From assembly GCA_900472785.1 (NCBI GenBank), contig UCJH01000018.1, positions 41,805 through 105,804 of the forward strand: DNA of 64,000 nt, read 5' to 3'. Of this stretch, positions 9,517 through 18,887 are shown one piece after another (position 1 is the first letter of the stretch; every line of letters begins with the position of its first letter). The position numbers were made by a program, and so were the translations under genes. The stretch is from Hyphomicrobiales bacterium. GTDB taxonomy: Bacteria > Pseudomonadota > Alphaproteobacteria > Rhizobiales > Rhizobiaceae. The notes under the pieces are model-generated. The model did not search any database, was not told the origin of the DNA, and saw only the letters and a list, made by a program, of their open reading frames with translations.

Positions 9517-12416
9517 AATTCGGCCTTGGCCTTTCTGGCAGGGGCAAGCACGCGCGGGCTCTGCTGGGGCGCGATCATGCCCGACGGCATCCGATCGCGC
9601 ACCTCGTCGGCCTCATCGGCCATGACCGCCTTCAGCCGGGCCGCGACATTGCTCTGCCGGCTTTCGCTAGTGAGTTTCTGGCCGACAAGGTCGGTCACAT
9701 AGAAGGTATCGATGACCTTTTCGCCGAAGGTGGTGATATGCGCAGAAGCGATATCGAGCGACAGGTCGGACAAAACGGCGGTCATCTCCGAGAGCAGACC
9801 GGTGCGGTCGAGGCACTCCACTTCGATAACGGTGAACTTGTTGGACAGCGTGTTGCTGATGGTGACTGCCGGCGTGACGGTGAAGGCCTTGTTGCGCTTG
9901 CGGCCTTTCGAGCGGCTGGCAATGACCTCCGGCAGGCGCTTGGCTCCGGAAAGCACATCCTCGATCATCTTGCCGATATTGGCCGCCCGCCGCTTCTCGT
10001 CCTCGTCCACCGGGAACTCGCGGGTGATCAGGATCGTATCGAGCGCGCGGCCATCGGATGTCGTGAAGATCTGCGCATCGACGATATTCGCCCCGGCCGC
10101 GGCGCAGGCGCCAGCGATCACCGCCAGCAGGCGCGGATGGTCCGGCGACAGAACGGTGATTTCGGTGATGGCATGGAACTGATGGGTGCGCACCATAGTC
10201 GCCAGCGCCCGCCCGGCCTTGTCGGCCTCGCGGATGAAATGCGCGTGGCGCAGCTGATCCTCGAGCGGTACGGAGAGGAGGTAGGGCTGGTAGTGCAGCT
10301 TGGTATAGGTTTTCCTGTCCTTCTGGCTCCAGTCCGAAAGCGCGTTGAACAGAACCTCGCCGGCGTGTTTCGCCCGCTCCTTGCGCGGCACTTCGGAGAA
10401 ACCGCCGGAAATCATTAGTTCGGTTTCATAATATAGAGTGCGCAGCAGCTGGCCCTTCCAGCCGTTCCAGACGCCGGGACCGACCGCGCGGATATCGCAG
10501 ACCGTCAGGATCATCAGCATCTTCAGGCGATCGAGCGACTGAACTCGCTCGGCGAAATCGATGATCGTCTTGCGGTCGTTGAGGTCGCGGGTCTGCGCGA
10601 CCATCGACATGGTCAGGTGCTCCTCGATCAGCCAGGCCACGGTTTCGGTCTGCTTCAGCGTCAGGCCGAAGCGCGGGCCGAGGCGCCGGGCAACCTTGGC
10701 GCCGGCGGTCGAATGGTCTTCCGGCCTGCCCTTGGCGACATCGTGCAGCAGAACCGCGACGAACAGCGCGGTGCGGTCCTCGATACCCGGCATGACCTTG
10801 ACGGCGAGCGGATGGACGTCCTCTTCCTTGCCCTGATCGACCCGCGACAGCACGTCCACCGACCGCAGCAGGTGCTCGTCCACCGTATAATGATGGTACA
10901 TGTTGAACTGCATCAGCGAGACGATCTTGCCGAATTCCGGGATGAAGCGCCCAAGCACGCCGGCCTCGTTCATGCGCCGCAGGATCAATTCGGGATTGCG
11001 CCTGGAGGTCAGGATGGCGATGAAAAGCCGGTTGGCTTCCTCGTCGTCGCGCAGCGCCGGCGTGATCAGGCTGAGCGAGCGGGTGACAAGCTTCAGCGCC
11101 GCCGGATGGAATTCCAGCTTGTTGATGTCGGCCACGTGGAAGATGCGGATCAGGTTGACCGGATCGCGCTTGAAGACTTCCGGGCTCGAAAGCGCGATCC
11201 GCCCGCCGTCATCAACGAATTCCAGCGACCCGGCGATCTTGCGGATGCGGTTGGTGAAGCGGCTGAAAACAGCCGTCAGGCCCGGCAATTGCTTGGCCTG
11301 CTGGTCTTCCAGCGCGGCGCAGAAGATGCGCGTGAGATCGCCGACATTCTTGGCGACGAGGAAGTAGTGCTTCATGAAGCGCTCGACCGCCGAGAGGCCG
11401 GGATGGTCATGATAACCGAGGCATTCGGCGATTTCGCGCTGGATGTCGAAGGACAGCCGCTCTTCCGCCTTGCCCGTCAGGAAATGCATGTGGCAACGCA
11501 CGGCCCAGAGGAAATCGTCCGACTTCTGGAAGAGCGTGTACTCCTGCCTCGAAAGCACGCCCAGCTTGATCAGGTCGGCGCTATCCTTCACCCGGTAGAA
11601 GTATTTGGCGATCCAGAACAGGGTGTGCAGGTCGCGCAGCCCGCCCTTGCCTTCCTTGACGTTCGGCTCGACCAGATAGCGCGTATCGCCGGCCTTGCGG
11701 TGACGCTCGTCGCGCTCGGCAAGCTTGGCGGCAATGAAATCGGGGCCGGTGTTCTTGACGATTTCGTCGTCGAACCGCGCCGCCAGTTCATCGGCAAGCG
11801 CCCGCGAGCCGCAGATGAAGCGGGTCTCCAGAATGGCGGTGCGGATGGTCATGTCGCTGCGCGACAGCCGGATGCACTCGTCGATCGTGCGCGTCGCATG
11901 GCCGACCTTGAAGCCGAGATCCCACAGGATATACAGCATGAACTCGATTGCCGGCTCGCTCCACACGGCTTTCTTGGATGGCAACAGGAACAGCAGGTCG
12001 ATATCGGACCCCGGCGCCAGCGTCCCGCGGCCATAGCCGCCGACTGCGGCGACGGCGATGCGCGCATGGGCAGGCGCCTGAGCCGCATCGAAAATCTCAT
12101 TGAGCACGAAGGCATGCAGCGTCGCGATCAGCTGATCCTGGAGCCAGGAGATGCGCTGCGCACACTTCAATCCGCTGCCGTCTTCCATCAGCAGTTTACG
12201 GGCCTTTTCGCGCCCTTGCAGATTGGCGGCGCGGAACGCGGCCAGGAGCGCCTGACGCATCGGATCGCGCGATTCCGCATGGGCCGACGCGATGAAATCG
12301 CACTTGGCCTTCAATGCCGCGACATCGAGGATTTCGGGAAATGCCATATCTTGCCTGGCCATAGAATGCCGACCACTATCCTGTCCGGCCTCAACCGCGG
12401 GCCGCTGCGTTTTCAT
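9513..12416 (-). CDS. glnD: Bifunctional PII uridylyltransferase/uridylyl-removing enzyme GlnD
   Basis: Central nitrogen sensor: adds UMP to PII proteins when glutamine is low and removes it when glutamine is high. Order of domains: nucleotidyltransferase with [19 protein letters not shown]; GlnD PII-uridylyltransferase region; HD hydrolase domain with [14 protein letters not shown]; two C-terminal ACT domains ([17 protein letters not shown] and [19 protein letters not shown]) that sense glutamine. Up to 967 residues. The start is open: ATG 12416, or ATG 12362 ([14 protein letters not shown]), which resembles annotated homologues. The 12416 start lies just after the 12421-12455 inverted repeat. 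Confidence 0.95.
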   Translation of the reverse strand: MKTQRPAVEAGQDSGRHSMARQDMAFPEILDVAALKAKCDFIASAHAESRDPMRQALLAAFRAANLQGREKARKLLMEDGSGLKCAQRISWLQDQLIATLHAFVLNEIFDAAQAPAHARIAVAAVGGYGRGTLAPGSDIDLLFLLPSKKAVWSEPAIEFMLYILWDLGFKVGHATRTIDECIRLSRSDMTIRTAILETRFICGSRALADELAARFDDEIVKNTGPDFIAAKLAERDERHRKAGDTRYLVEPNVKEGKGGLRDLHTLFWIAKYFYRVKDSADLIKLGVLSRQEYTLFQKSDDFLWAVRCHMHFLTGKAEERLSFDIQREIAECLGYHDHPGLSAVERFMKHYFLVAKNVGDLTRIFCAALEDQQAKQLPGLTAVFSRFTNRIRKIAGSLEFVDDGGRIALSSPEVFKRDPVNLIRIFHVADINKLEFHPAALKLVTRSLSLITPALRDDEEANRLFIAILTSRRNPELILRRMNEAGVLGRFIPEFGKIVSLMQFNMYHHYTVDEHLLRSVDVLSRVDQGKEEDVHPLAVKVMPGIEDRTALFVAVLLHDVAKGRPEDHSTAGAKVARRLGPRFGLTLKQTETVAWLIEEHLTMSMVAQTRDLNDRKTIIDFAERVQSLDRLKMLMILTVCDIRAVGPGVWNGWKGQLLRTLYYETELMISGGFSEVPRKERAKHAGEVLFNALSDWSQKDRKTYTKLHYQPYLLSVPLEDQLRHAHFIREADKAGRALATMVRTHQFHAITEITVLSPDHPRLLAVIAGACAAAGANIVDAQIFTTSDGRALDTILITREFPVDEDEKRRAANIGKMIEDVLSGAKRLPEVIASRSKGRKRNKAFTVTPAVTISNTLSNKFTVIEVECLDRTGLLSEMTAVLSDLSLDIASAHITTFGEKVIDTFYVTDLVGQKLTSESRQSNVAARLKAVMADEADEVRDRMPSGMIAPQQSPRVLAPARKAKAEL

Positions 12417-12420
12417 GCGC

Positions 12421-12455
12421 TATAGACCTTTTGCCCCAACGACAAAAGGTCTATA
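12421..12455 (-). promoter_or_regulatory. Perfect 13-bp inverted repeat between mutS and glnD
   Basis: TATAGACCTTTTG and CAAAAGGTCTATA are perfect reverse complements separated by nine bases. The hairpin begins four bases after the mutS stop codon region and ends just before the upstream glnD ATG; the AAAAGG in its 3' arm on the minus strand is the only purine-rich stretch that could serve as that start's ribosome binding site. There is no U-tract, so it is not a classical terminator. It could be a translational or attenuating hairpin, or a protein operator. Confidence 0.6.
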
Positions 12456-12459
12456 GCGC

Positions 12460-15204
12460 TCAAGCCTTGCCAAGTTGTTTCTTCAGCGCATAAAGCGCCT
12501 CCAGCGCGTCGCGCGGGGTCATATCATCGGGATTGAGGCTTTTTAGCGCCTCCTCGACCTTTGACGGACCGGCCTTGGCGATCTCCTCGCGGCGGATCGC
12601 CACCTGGAAGAGCGGCAGGTCGTCGATCAGCTGGCTTGCCGGGTTCTTGCGGTCGGCATCCTCCAGCTTCGCCAGCACATCCTTGGCGCGGGCAACCACC
12701 GATGCCGGCAGGCCGGCGAGGCGCGCGACCTGGATACCGTAGGAGCGGTCGGCCGCGCCGGGGCCGACCTCGTGCAGGAAGATTACGTCGCCGTCCCATT
12801 CCTTCACCCGCATCGTCGCGTTCGACAGGCGTCCGAGCTTTTCCGACAGCACGGTCAATTCGTGGAAATGCGTGGCGAAAAGCCCGCGGCAGCGGTTTGC
12901 CTCGTGCAGGTGCTCGACGGCTGCCCAGGCGATCGACAGGCCGTCGAAGGTCGCGGTGCCGCGGCCGATCTCGTCGAGGATCACCAGCGAGCGGTCGGTC
13001 GCCTGGTTGAGGATCGCCGCCGTCTCGACCATCTCGACCATGAAGGTCGAGCGGCCGCGCGCCAGGTCGTCGGATGCGCCGACACGCGAGAACAACCGGT
13101 CGACGATGCCGATATGGGCTGATGTCGCCGGGACGAAGGAGCCCATCTGCGCCATGATGGCGATCAGCGCGTTCTGCCGGAGAAAAGTCGATTTACCGCC
13201 CATGTTGGGACCGGTCAGCAGCCAGATCGCGCCGTCGCCCTCCCCGTCATGGGGTGACAGGTCGCAGGTATTGGCAACGAAGGCGGCACCCGCCTGCCGG
13301 CGCAGCGCCCGCTCAACCACCGGATGGCGGCCGCCTTCGATGGCAAACATTCTCGACTGATCGACCTGCGGGCGGCAGTATGCCTGCTCCTCGGCCAGCG
13401 TTGCGAGGCCCGCGGAGACGTCGATCACGGCCAGGGCGACGGCGGCCGCCTTGATCGCTTCCGCCTCGGCGACGACATCGGCCGTCAGGGCGTCGAAGGC
13501 GCGAAGCTCGATGGCGAGTGCCCGATCGGCGGCATTGGCGATCTTGGTTTCGAGCTCCGACAGCACCGTGGTGGTGAAACGCATGGCGCCGGCCATGGTC
13601 TGGCGGTGGATGAAGCGGGCCTTCGCCTCGTCTCCCTCCGTCAGCGCCGACGCGTTGAGCGCGGTGACCTCGATGAAATAGCCGAGCACGTTGTTGTATT
13701 TGATCTTCAGCGCCTTGACGCCGGTCTCCTCGGCATATTGCAGCTGCAGCGCGGCGATCACCCGGCGCGACTGGTCGCGCAGCGCCCGCATCTCGTCGAG
13801 TTCCGCATGGGCACCTTCGCGCAGAAAGCCGCCATCCCTTTTGAGAAGGGGCAGTTCCTCCGACAGCATCGACCCGAGACCGTCGACGAGGCCCTGGGGC
13901 AGGCCACGAACAGCAGCCAGGGCCTGCGAAAGCTCGTCCGAAAGGGTGCCGCGTTCCAGCAGGCGCGCCACCTGCGCCGCCGTCTGCAGCCCGGCCAGAA
14001 TGCTGCCGAGATCACGCGGGCCGCCGCGCCCGAGCGCCAGCCGCGACAGTGCCCGCGGCATGTCCGGAACGCGCTTCAGGACGTCGCGCAGGTCGGAGCA
14101 GAAGGATGGCTGCTCCGTCAGCAAGGCGAGGGAATCGAGCCGCGCGTTGATCCGCTCCGGCTCCGTCAGCGGCGACATCAGCCGTTCGGCCAGAAGCCGC
14201 GCCCCGCCGCCCGTCACCGTGCGGTCCAGCGCCTTCAGGAGCGTGCCGTTGCGGTCTCCCGACAAGGTCTTCACCAGCTCGAGATTGCCGCGTGTCGCCG
14301 GATCGATGAACAGCGTCGAGGCGCCGCTTTCCCGCTCGGGGATGCCGAGCGGCGGCCGCTCGGCGAATTGCGTCTTCTCGACATAGGAAATCGCCGCGGA
14401 AGCCGCCGCCATTTCGGCGCGCGAAAAACTGCCGAAGCCATCGAGCGTCTTGACGCCATAATAGCGGGTGATCCGGTTTTCCGCCGTCGCGCTGTCGAAC
14501 AGAACCGCCGGCTGCGGCACGGCAACGCGGCCGAGAACATCGATCACCGGGCGCATCTCGGGATCGTGGAACAGCGTATCGGCGAGGATCAGCTCGCGCG
14601 GCTCGATGCGCAGGATATCGGCGAGAAGCCGGCTCTCCGCCGTTTCCGCCAGCCGGAAGACGCCGGTGGAAATATCGATCCAGGCGAGCGCAAGCGCCGG
14701 CTCGGCGCCGCCACGGATCCTTGACAGCGCCATCAGATAGTTCGATTCAAACGGCGAGAGCAGCTTGTCCTCGGTGATCGTGCCCGGCGTGACGAGCCGT
14801 ACGACGTCGCGTTTGACGACCGACTTTCCACCGCGCTTCTTGGCTTCGGCCGGATCCTCGACCTGCTCGCAGACCGCAACCCGGAAACCGAGCCCGATCA
14901 GCTTTTGCAGATAGTCGTCGGCGGCATGCACCGGCACGCCGCACATCGGGATGTCCTGGCCCAGATGCTGGCCGCGCCGCGTCAGCGTGATGCCGAGCGC
15001 ACGGGACGCATCGACGGCATCCTGGAAGAACAGCTCGTAGAAATCGCCCATGCGGTAGAACAACAGCGAATCCGGGTTGTTCGCCTTGATCTCGATGAAC
15101 TGCTCCATCATCGGCGTGGCCGTCGAGCGGCTTTCTTCCGTCGCCAGTTGCGCGGCGGACAGGACCTCGTTGTTTCGGGCGGCGGGCTCAGTCACGAATG
15201 TCAT
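12460..15204 (-). CDS. mutS: DNA mismatch repair protein MutS
   Basis: Mismatch-binding ATPase that starts methyl-independent or -directed repair. About 914 residues. [28 protein letters not shown] is the N-terminal mismatch-binding domain, whose Phe-X-Glu reading motif is seen as FYELF; the ATPase has Walker [10 protein letters not shown] and Walker [17 protein letters not shown]; the signature FATHFHELT follows. The ATG at 15204 is preceded by AGGA eight bases away and is preferred to an upstream start at 15231. The gene is divergent from the malic enzyme gene, 104 bases away. Confidence 0.96.
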   Translation of the reverse strand: MTFVTEPAARNNEVLSAAQLATEESRSTATPMMEQFIEIKANNPDSLLFYRMGDFYELFFQDAVDASRALGITLTRRGQHLGQDIPMCGVPVHAADDYLQKLIGLGFRVAVCEQVEDPAEAKKRGGKSVVKRDVVRLVTPGTITEDKLLSPFESNYLMALSRIRGGAEPALALAWIDISTGVFRLAETAESRLLADILRIEPRELILADTLFHDPEMRPVIDVLGRVAVPQPAVLFDSATAENRITRYYGVKTLDGFGSFSRAEMAAASAAISYVEKTQFAERPPLGIPERESGASTLFIDPATRGNLELVKTLSGDRNGTLLKALDRTVTGGGARLLAERLMSPLTEPERINARLDSLALLTEQPSFCSDLRDVLKRVPDMPRALSRLALGRGGPRDLGSILAGLQTAAQVARLLERGTLSDELSQALAAVRGLPQGLVDGLGSMLSEELPLLKRDGGFLREGAHAELDEMRALRDQSRRVIAALQLQYAEETGVKALKIKYNNVLGYFIEVTALNASALTEGDEAKARFIHRQTMAGAMRFTTTVLSELETKIANAADRALAIELRAFDALTADVVAEAEAIKAAAVALAVIDVSAGLATLAEEQAYCRPQVDQSRMFAIEGGRHPVVERALRRQAGAAFVANTCDLSPHDGEGDGAIWLLTGPNMGGKSTFLRQNALIAIMAQMGSFVPATSAHIGIVDRLFSRVGASDDLARGRSTFMVEMVETAAILNQATDRSLVILDEIGRGTATFDGLSIAWAAVEHLHEANRCRGLFATHFHELTVLSEKLGRLSNATMRVKEWDGDVIFLHEVGPGAADRSYGIQVARLAGLPASVVARAKDVLAKLEDADRKNPASQLIDDLPLFQVAIRREEIAKAGPSKVEEALKSLNPDDMTPRDALEALYALKKQLGKA

Positions 15205-15308
15205 GGTGTTCCTAAAAAAGTGGTGCCACACTATTCACGGGCGTTTATAGAAGACAACAACAAAGAGGCACGCCAAGGTCGCGGCCCACAGGAGGTTGAG
15301 GAGGAATC

Positions 15309-17594
15309 ATGTCGGGAACAGACAAGCCGGAGAGCAAGCGCAAGAGCGTCACGGATCAGGAAGCACTGGATTTTCACGCGCAGGGCCGGCCCGGCAAGCT
15401 GGAAATTTCGCCGACCAAACCCATGGCCACGCAGCGCGACCTGTCGCTTGCCTATTCGCCCGGCGTCGCCGTTCCCGTCAAAGCGATCGCCGCCGATCCC
15501 TCGACCGCCTACGACTACACGACCCGCGGCAATATGGTGGCCGTCATTTCCAACGGCACTGCCATTCTCGGCCTTGGAAATCTCGGCGCGCTCGCCTCTA
15601 AGCCGGTCATGGAAGGCAAGGCGGTGCTGTTCAAGCGCTTTGCCGACGTCGATTCGATCGACCTGGAAGTCGATACCGAGAATGTCGACGAGTTCATCAA
15701 TTGCGTGCGCTTTCTTGGCCCCTCCTTCGGCGGCATCAACCTGGAGGACATCAAGGCGCCGGAATGTTTCATCATCGAGCAGAAGCTGCGCGAGATCATG
15801 GATATTCCGGTCTTCCACGACGACCAGCACGGCACCGCGATCATCGCCGCCGCCGGCCTGATCAACGCGCTGGCACTGACCGGCCGCGACTTCAAGACGG
15901 CGAGGCTGGTCTGCAACGGCGCCGGCGCCGCGGCCATCGCCTGCATCGAGCTGATCAAGTCGATGGGCTTCACGCCCGCCAACATCACGCTCTGCGACAC
16001 CAAGGGCGTCATCTACCAGGGCCGCACCGAGGGCATGAACCAGTGGAAGTCCGCCCATGCGGTCAAAACCGACCGGCGCACGCTGGAGGAGGCGATGGAC
16101 GGCGCCGACGTGGTCTTCGGCCTGTCGCAAAAGGGCGCCCTGTCGGAAAAGATGATCCGCTCCATGGCCGATCGGCCGATCATCTTCGCGATGGCCAATC
16201 CCGATCCCGAAATCACCCCGGAGGAAGTCGCCCTCATTCGCGACGACGCGATCATGGCGACCGGGCGCTCGGACTACCCGAACCAGGTCAACAACGTTCT
16301 CGGCTTTCCCTACATCTTCCGCGGAGCGCTTGACGTGCGCGCCTCGACGATCAACGAGGCAATGAAGATCGCCGCCGCGGAGGCCCTGGCAAGCCTTGCC
16401 AAGGAAGACGTGCCGGACGATGTCGCCGCCGCCTACCAGGGCAACCGGCCGCGTTTCGGCGCGGAATACATCATTCCCGTGCCGTTCGATCCGCGGCTGA
16501 TTTCCGCGATCCCGATGGCCGTCGCCAAGGCGGCAATGGACAGCGGCGTCGCGCGCAAGCCGATCCCCAACCTCGAAGCCTATGGCCGCCAGCTTTCCGC
16601 CCGCCGCGATCCGATCGCTTCCACCCTGCAGCGCATCTACGAGCGCGTGCGCCGCCAGCCCAAGCGTATCGTCTTTGCCGAGGGCGAGGAGGTGCTGATG
16701 ATGCGCTCGGCAATCGCCTATGCCAACCAGGGGCTTGGAACGGCGCTGCTGCTCGGCCGCGAGGATCGCATGCGCGATACGGCGGAACGGGAGGGCATCG
16801 ATCTCGACCGGCCGGGCATCCAGATCGTCAACGCCCGCATTTCCAAGCGGATCGGCGCCTATACGGACTATCTCTATGCCCGCCTGCAGCGCAACGGCTA
16901 CCTGTTCCGCGACGCGCAGCGGCTGATCAACAACGACCGCAACCACTTCGCGGCCTCCATGGTGGCGCTCGGCGATGCCGACGGCATGGTCACCGGCCTG
17001 ACGCGCAACTACTCGACGGCGCTGGAAGACGTGCGCCGCTGCATCGATCCGAAGCCCGGCCACCGCGTCATCGGCGTCTCGCTGGCGCTTTGCCGCGGCC
17101 GCACCGTGCTGGTCGCCGATACCGCCGTGCACGACATGCCGTCGTCGGAAGAACTGGCGGATATCGCCGAAGAGGCCGCCGGCCTTGCAAAACGCCTCGG
17201 CTACGTGCCGCGCGTCGCCATGCTGGCCTATTCCACCTTCGGCAATCCGTCGGGAGAACGATCCGAGCGGGTGCGCGAAGCTGTGAAAATCCTCGACAAG
17301 CGCCGGGTCGATTTCGAGTATGACGGCGAAATGGCGGCCGATGTCGCGCTCAACAGCCGGGTGATGGAACAGTATCCGTTCTGCCGCCTCTCCGGGCCTG
17401 CCAACGTGCTGGTCATGCCGGCGTTCCACTCCGCGTCGATCTCGACCAAGATGCTGCAGGAACTGGGCGGCGCCACCATCATCGGCCCTCTGCTCGTCGG
17501 CCTCGACAAGTCCGTGCAGATCGTTTCTATGACGGCGAAGGATTCCGACATCGTTAACATGGCGGCCATTGCCGCACACAATGCGAGCGCTTAA
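15309..17594 (+). CDS. tme: NADP-dependent malic enzyme with C-terminal phosphotransacetylase-like domain
   Basis: Oxidatively decarboxylates malate to pyruvate, giving NADPH. 761 residues: malic N-domain (RDLSLAYSPGVAVP), NAD(P) domain (LVCNGAGAAAIACIELI), then from about residue 440 a PTA_PTB-like domain (KRIVFAEGEEVLMMRSAIA) that regulates the enzyme but does not make acetyl-phosphate in characterised homologues. In Sinorhizobium meliloti the gene between mutS and olsB is tme, the NADP enzyme; position supports the name, but coenzyme choice (tme against dme) should be confirmed. It has a strong ribosome binding site GAGGAGGA before the ATG. Confidence 0.92.
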   Translation: MSGTDKPESKRKSVTDQEALDFHAQGRPGKLEISPTKPMATQRDLSLAYSPGVAVPVKAIAADPSTAYDYTTRGNMVAVISNGTAILGLGNLGALASKPVMEGKAVLFKRFADVDSIDLEVDTENVDEFINCVRFLGPSFGGINLEDIKAPECFIIEQKLREIMDIPVFHDDQHGTAIIAAAGLINALALTGRDFKTARLVCNGAGAAAIACIELIKSMGFTPANITLCDTKGVIYQGRTEGMNQWKSAHAVKTDRRTLEEAMDGADVVFGLSQKGALSEKMIRSMADRPIIFAMANPDPEITPEEVALIRDDAIMATGRSDYPNQVNNVLGFPYIFRGALDVRASTINEAMKIAAAEALASLAKEDVPDDVAAAYQGNRPRFGAEYIIPVPFDPRLISAIPMAVAKAAMDSGVARKPIPNLEAYGRQLSARRDPIASTLQRIYERVRRQPKRIVFAEGEEVLMMRSAIAYANQGLGTALLLGREDRMRDTAEREGIDLDRPGIQIVNARISKRIGAYTDYLYARLQRNGYLFRDAQRLINNDRNHFAASMVALGDADGMVTGLTRNYSTALEDVRRCIDPKPGHRVIGVSLALCRGRTVLVADTAVHDMPSSEELADIAEEAAGLAKRLGYVPRVAMLAYSTFGNPSGERSERVREAVKILDKRRVDFEYDGEMAADVALNSRVMEQYPFCRLSGPANVLVMPAFHSASISTKMLQELGGATIIGPLLVGLDKSVQIVSMTAKDSDIVNMAAIAAHNASA

Positions 17595-17602
17595 AAGCCG
17601 CC

Positions 17603-17641
17603 ATCAAACAAAAAGCCCGCCTCCCGGTAAGGGATGCGGGC
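17603..17641 (-). terminator. Rho-independent terminator, minus strand
   Basis: GCCCGC-C-TCCC, loop GGTAA, GGGA-T-GCGGGC forms an 11-position stem with one mismatch (17615-17641). On the minus strand it is followed by TTTTTGTTTG, a good U-tract; on the plus strand there is no U-tract. It would therefore end minus-strand transcription coming from olsB, although it lies about 240 bases beyond the olsB stop codon. It may also weakly stop tme transcription from the other side. Confidence 0.75.
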
Positions 17642-17879
17642 GATATGCAGTATTTCCTAGGTAATGGAGCGGAAAACAAGCCTTCGGGTGTTACGGGCAC
17701 CGTCCGGAAATCTTACTCCGCGCCTTTTCTTGTTCAATACAGTTTCGTCATTAAATCCAGGCTCTTTGGTAATAAGAACAACGCCAAAACGAGCCCGTCA
17801 ATATTCGCTTTAAAACTCGGTTAACTTAACCAATTTTGTAAACGACGCTGTTCCCTGGAGAACCGCAGGCTGCAATTTT
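17642..17879. other. AT-richer intergenic stretch behind olsB; possible small RNA or long 3' UTR
   Basis: There is no protein-coding frame. The stretch is noticeably AT-richer than its surroundings and holds a palindrome GGTTAACTTAACC at 17819-17831 (also resembling CtrA half-sites, TTAAC). It ends in the minus-strand terminator at 17603-17641. This would fit a long olsB 3' UTR or an independent small RNA. Confidence 0.4.
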
Positions 17880-18773
17880 TTACGACACCTGCGCCGAAAA
17901 TCGTCCGGCATCGGCGCCGTAATAGTTGAGGTAGCGGCCGGAAATGCTGCTGATCGGCAGAACGATCAGCACATCCGTGGTGAGGAACGCGTGATCGACC
18001 ACGGCGCCGTCGCCAACCATGGCACCGAGCCGCATATAACCCTTGATCAGCGGCGGTAGGGCGGCGAGCGCCTTGCGCATGTTGATCGCCTCCGACGGCA
18101 TCAGATCCATCGTGCGGTACAGTTCCGGACGCGCCGATACATTCCAGTCTTCACCGACCAGAGCATTGTGATGCAGGAAGGACAGGGCCAAGGCATGCTC
18201 TTCCGGCACCGTTCCCGGGAACGAGCCGCATCCGAACATGGCATCGATGCCGTACTTCAGCGCATAGGCCCAGTTTCCCTGCCAAAGCAGCTCGACCGTG
18301 CGCTTGGTTCGGTATTCCGGCAAGACGCAGGAACGGCCAAGCTCCATGAACGTCTTGGCGGGATGACGCTTGAGCAGGCTGTCGACCATGAACTCGGACG
18401 CGGAATAAAAGCCGCCCGTATTCATCGCCACATCCTGGCGCAGCAGGCGATAGGTGCCGACGATCTGGTCTTCCGGATCGCCCTCGATCGAGGTATCGAG
18501 CACCAGCAGATGGTCGCAGACCAGATCCCAGGCATCGGCGTCGCGCTTGCGGCGATCGGCATCCTGCGGAATCTGCGCCTTCATCTCCTCGACGAAGACC
18601 TTGTAGCGAACCGCCTGGGCGGCATCGACTTCAGAGTTGCGGCGCGCGAGGCGGGTTTCGAGATTGCCGATCCGGCCAAGCACGTCAGCGGCAGGCGCCA
18701 CGATGTTGCGGACACGGGGCTGCGGCGCTTCGGCAATGTTTGCCCTGTCCATGAATTCGACCGTCATCGCCAT
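17880..18773 (-). CDS. olsB: Ornithine N-alpha 3-hydroxyacyltransferase OlsB
   Basis: First step of ornithine-lipid synthesis: transfers a 3-hydroxy fatty acid from acyl carrier protein to the alpha-amino group of ornithine, giving lyso-ornithine lipid, the substrate of OlsA. About 297 residues with a GNAT-like core: AQAVRYKVFVEEM near residue 53, GTYRLLRQ, and FMELGRSCVLPEYRTKRTVELLWQG. The start is ATG at 18773 or 18767; a GGGA lies seven bases before the first. Ornithine lipids are phosphorus-free membrane lipids that rhizobia raise under phosphate limitation. The product is membrane-associated but has no clear transmembrane helix. Confidence 0.9.
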   Translation of the reverse strand: MAMTVEFMDRANIAEAPQPRVRNIVAPAADVLGRIGNLETRLARRNSEVDAAQAVRYKVFVEEMKAQIPQDADRRKRDADAWDLVCDHLLVLDTSIEGDPEDQIVGTYRLLRQDVAMNTGGFYSASEFMVDSLLKRHPAKTFMELGRSCVLPEYRTKRTVELLWQGNWAYALKYGIDAMFGCGSFPGTVPEEHALALSFLHHNALVGEDWNVSARPELYRTMDLMPSEAINMRKALAALPPLIKGYMRLGAMVGDGAVVDHAFLTTDVLIVLPISSISGRYLNYYGADAGRFSAQVS

Positions 18774-18887
18774 CAATCCCGACCAGCTGATCCTGTTGCG
18801 GCATAAACCATGTTTCTGCGACAGGATAGTGACATCTGACCGACGTGGAAAGGCAGCGCGTTAAACCATGCACAGAGCGGAAAACCG

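Noticed and set aside
7897..9702. A 601-codon plus-strand open frame opposite murJ
   Set aside because: His/Gln/Arg-rich composition, no domain, and it is antisense to a complete murJ. The same reasoning applies to long frames at 10617-12425, 13324-14724, 55525-57219 and 58397-60100.
15231..17579. A 782-codon minus-strand open frame opposite the malic enzyme
   Set aside because: Antisense artefact; the malic enzyme on the plus strand has all expected domains and a strong ribosome binding site.
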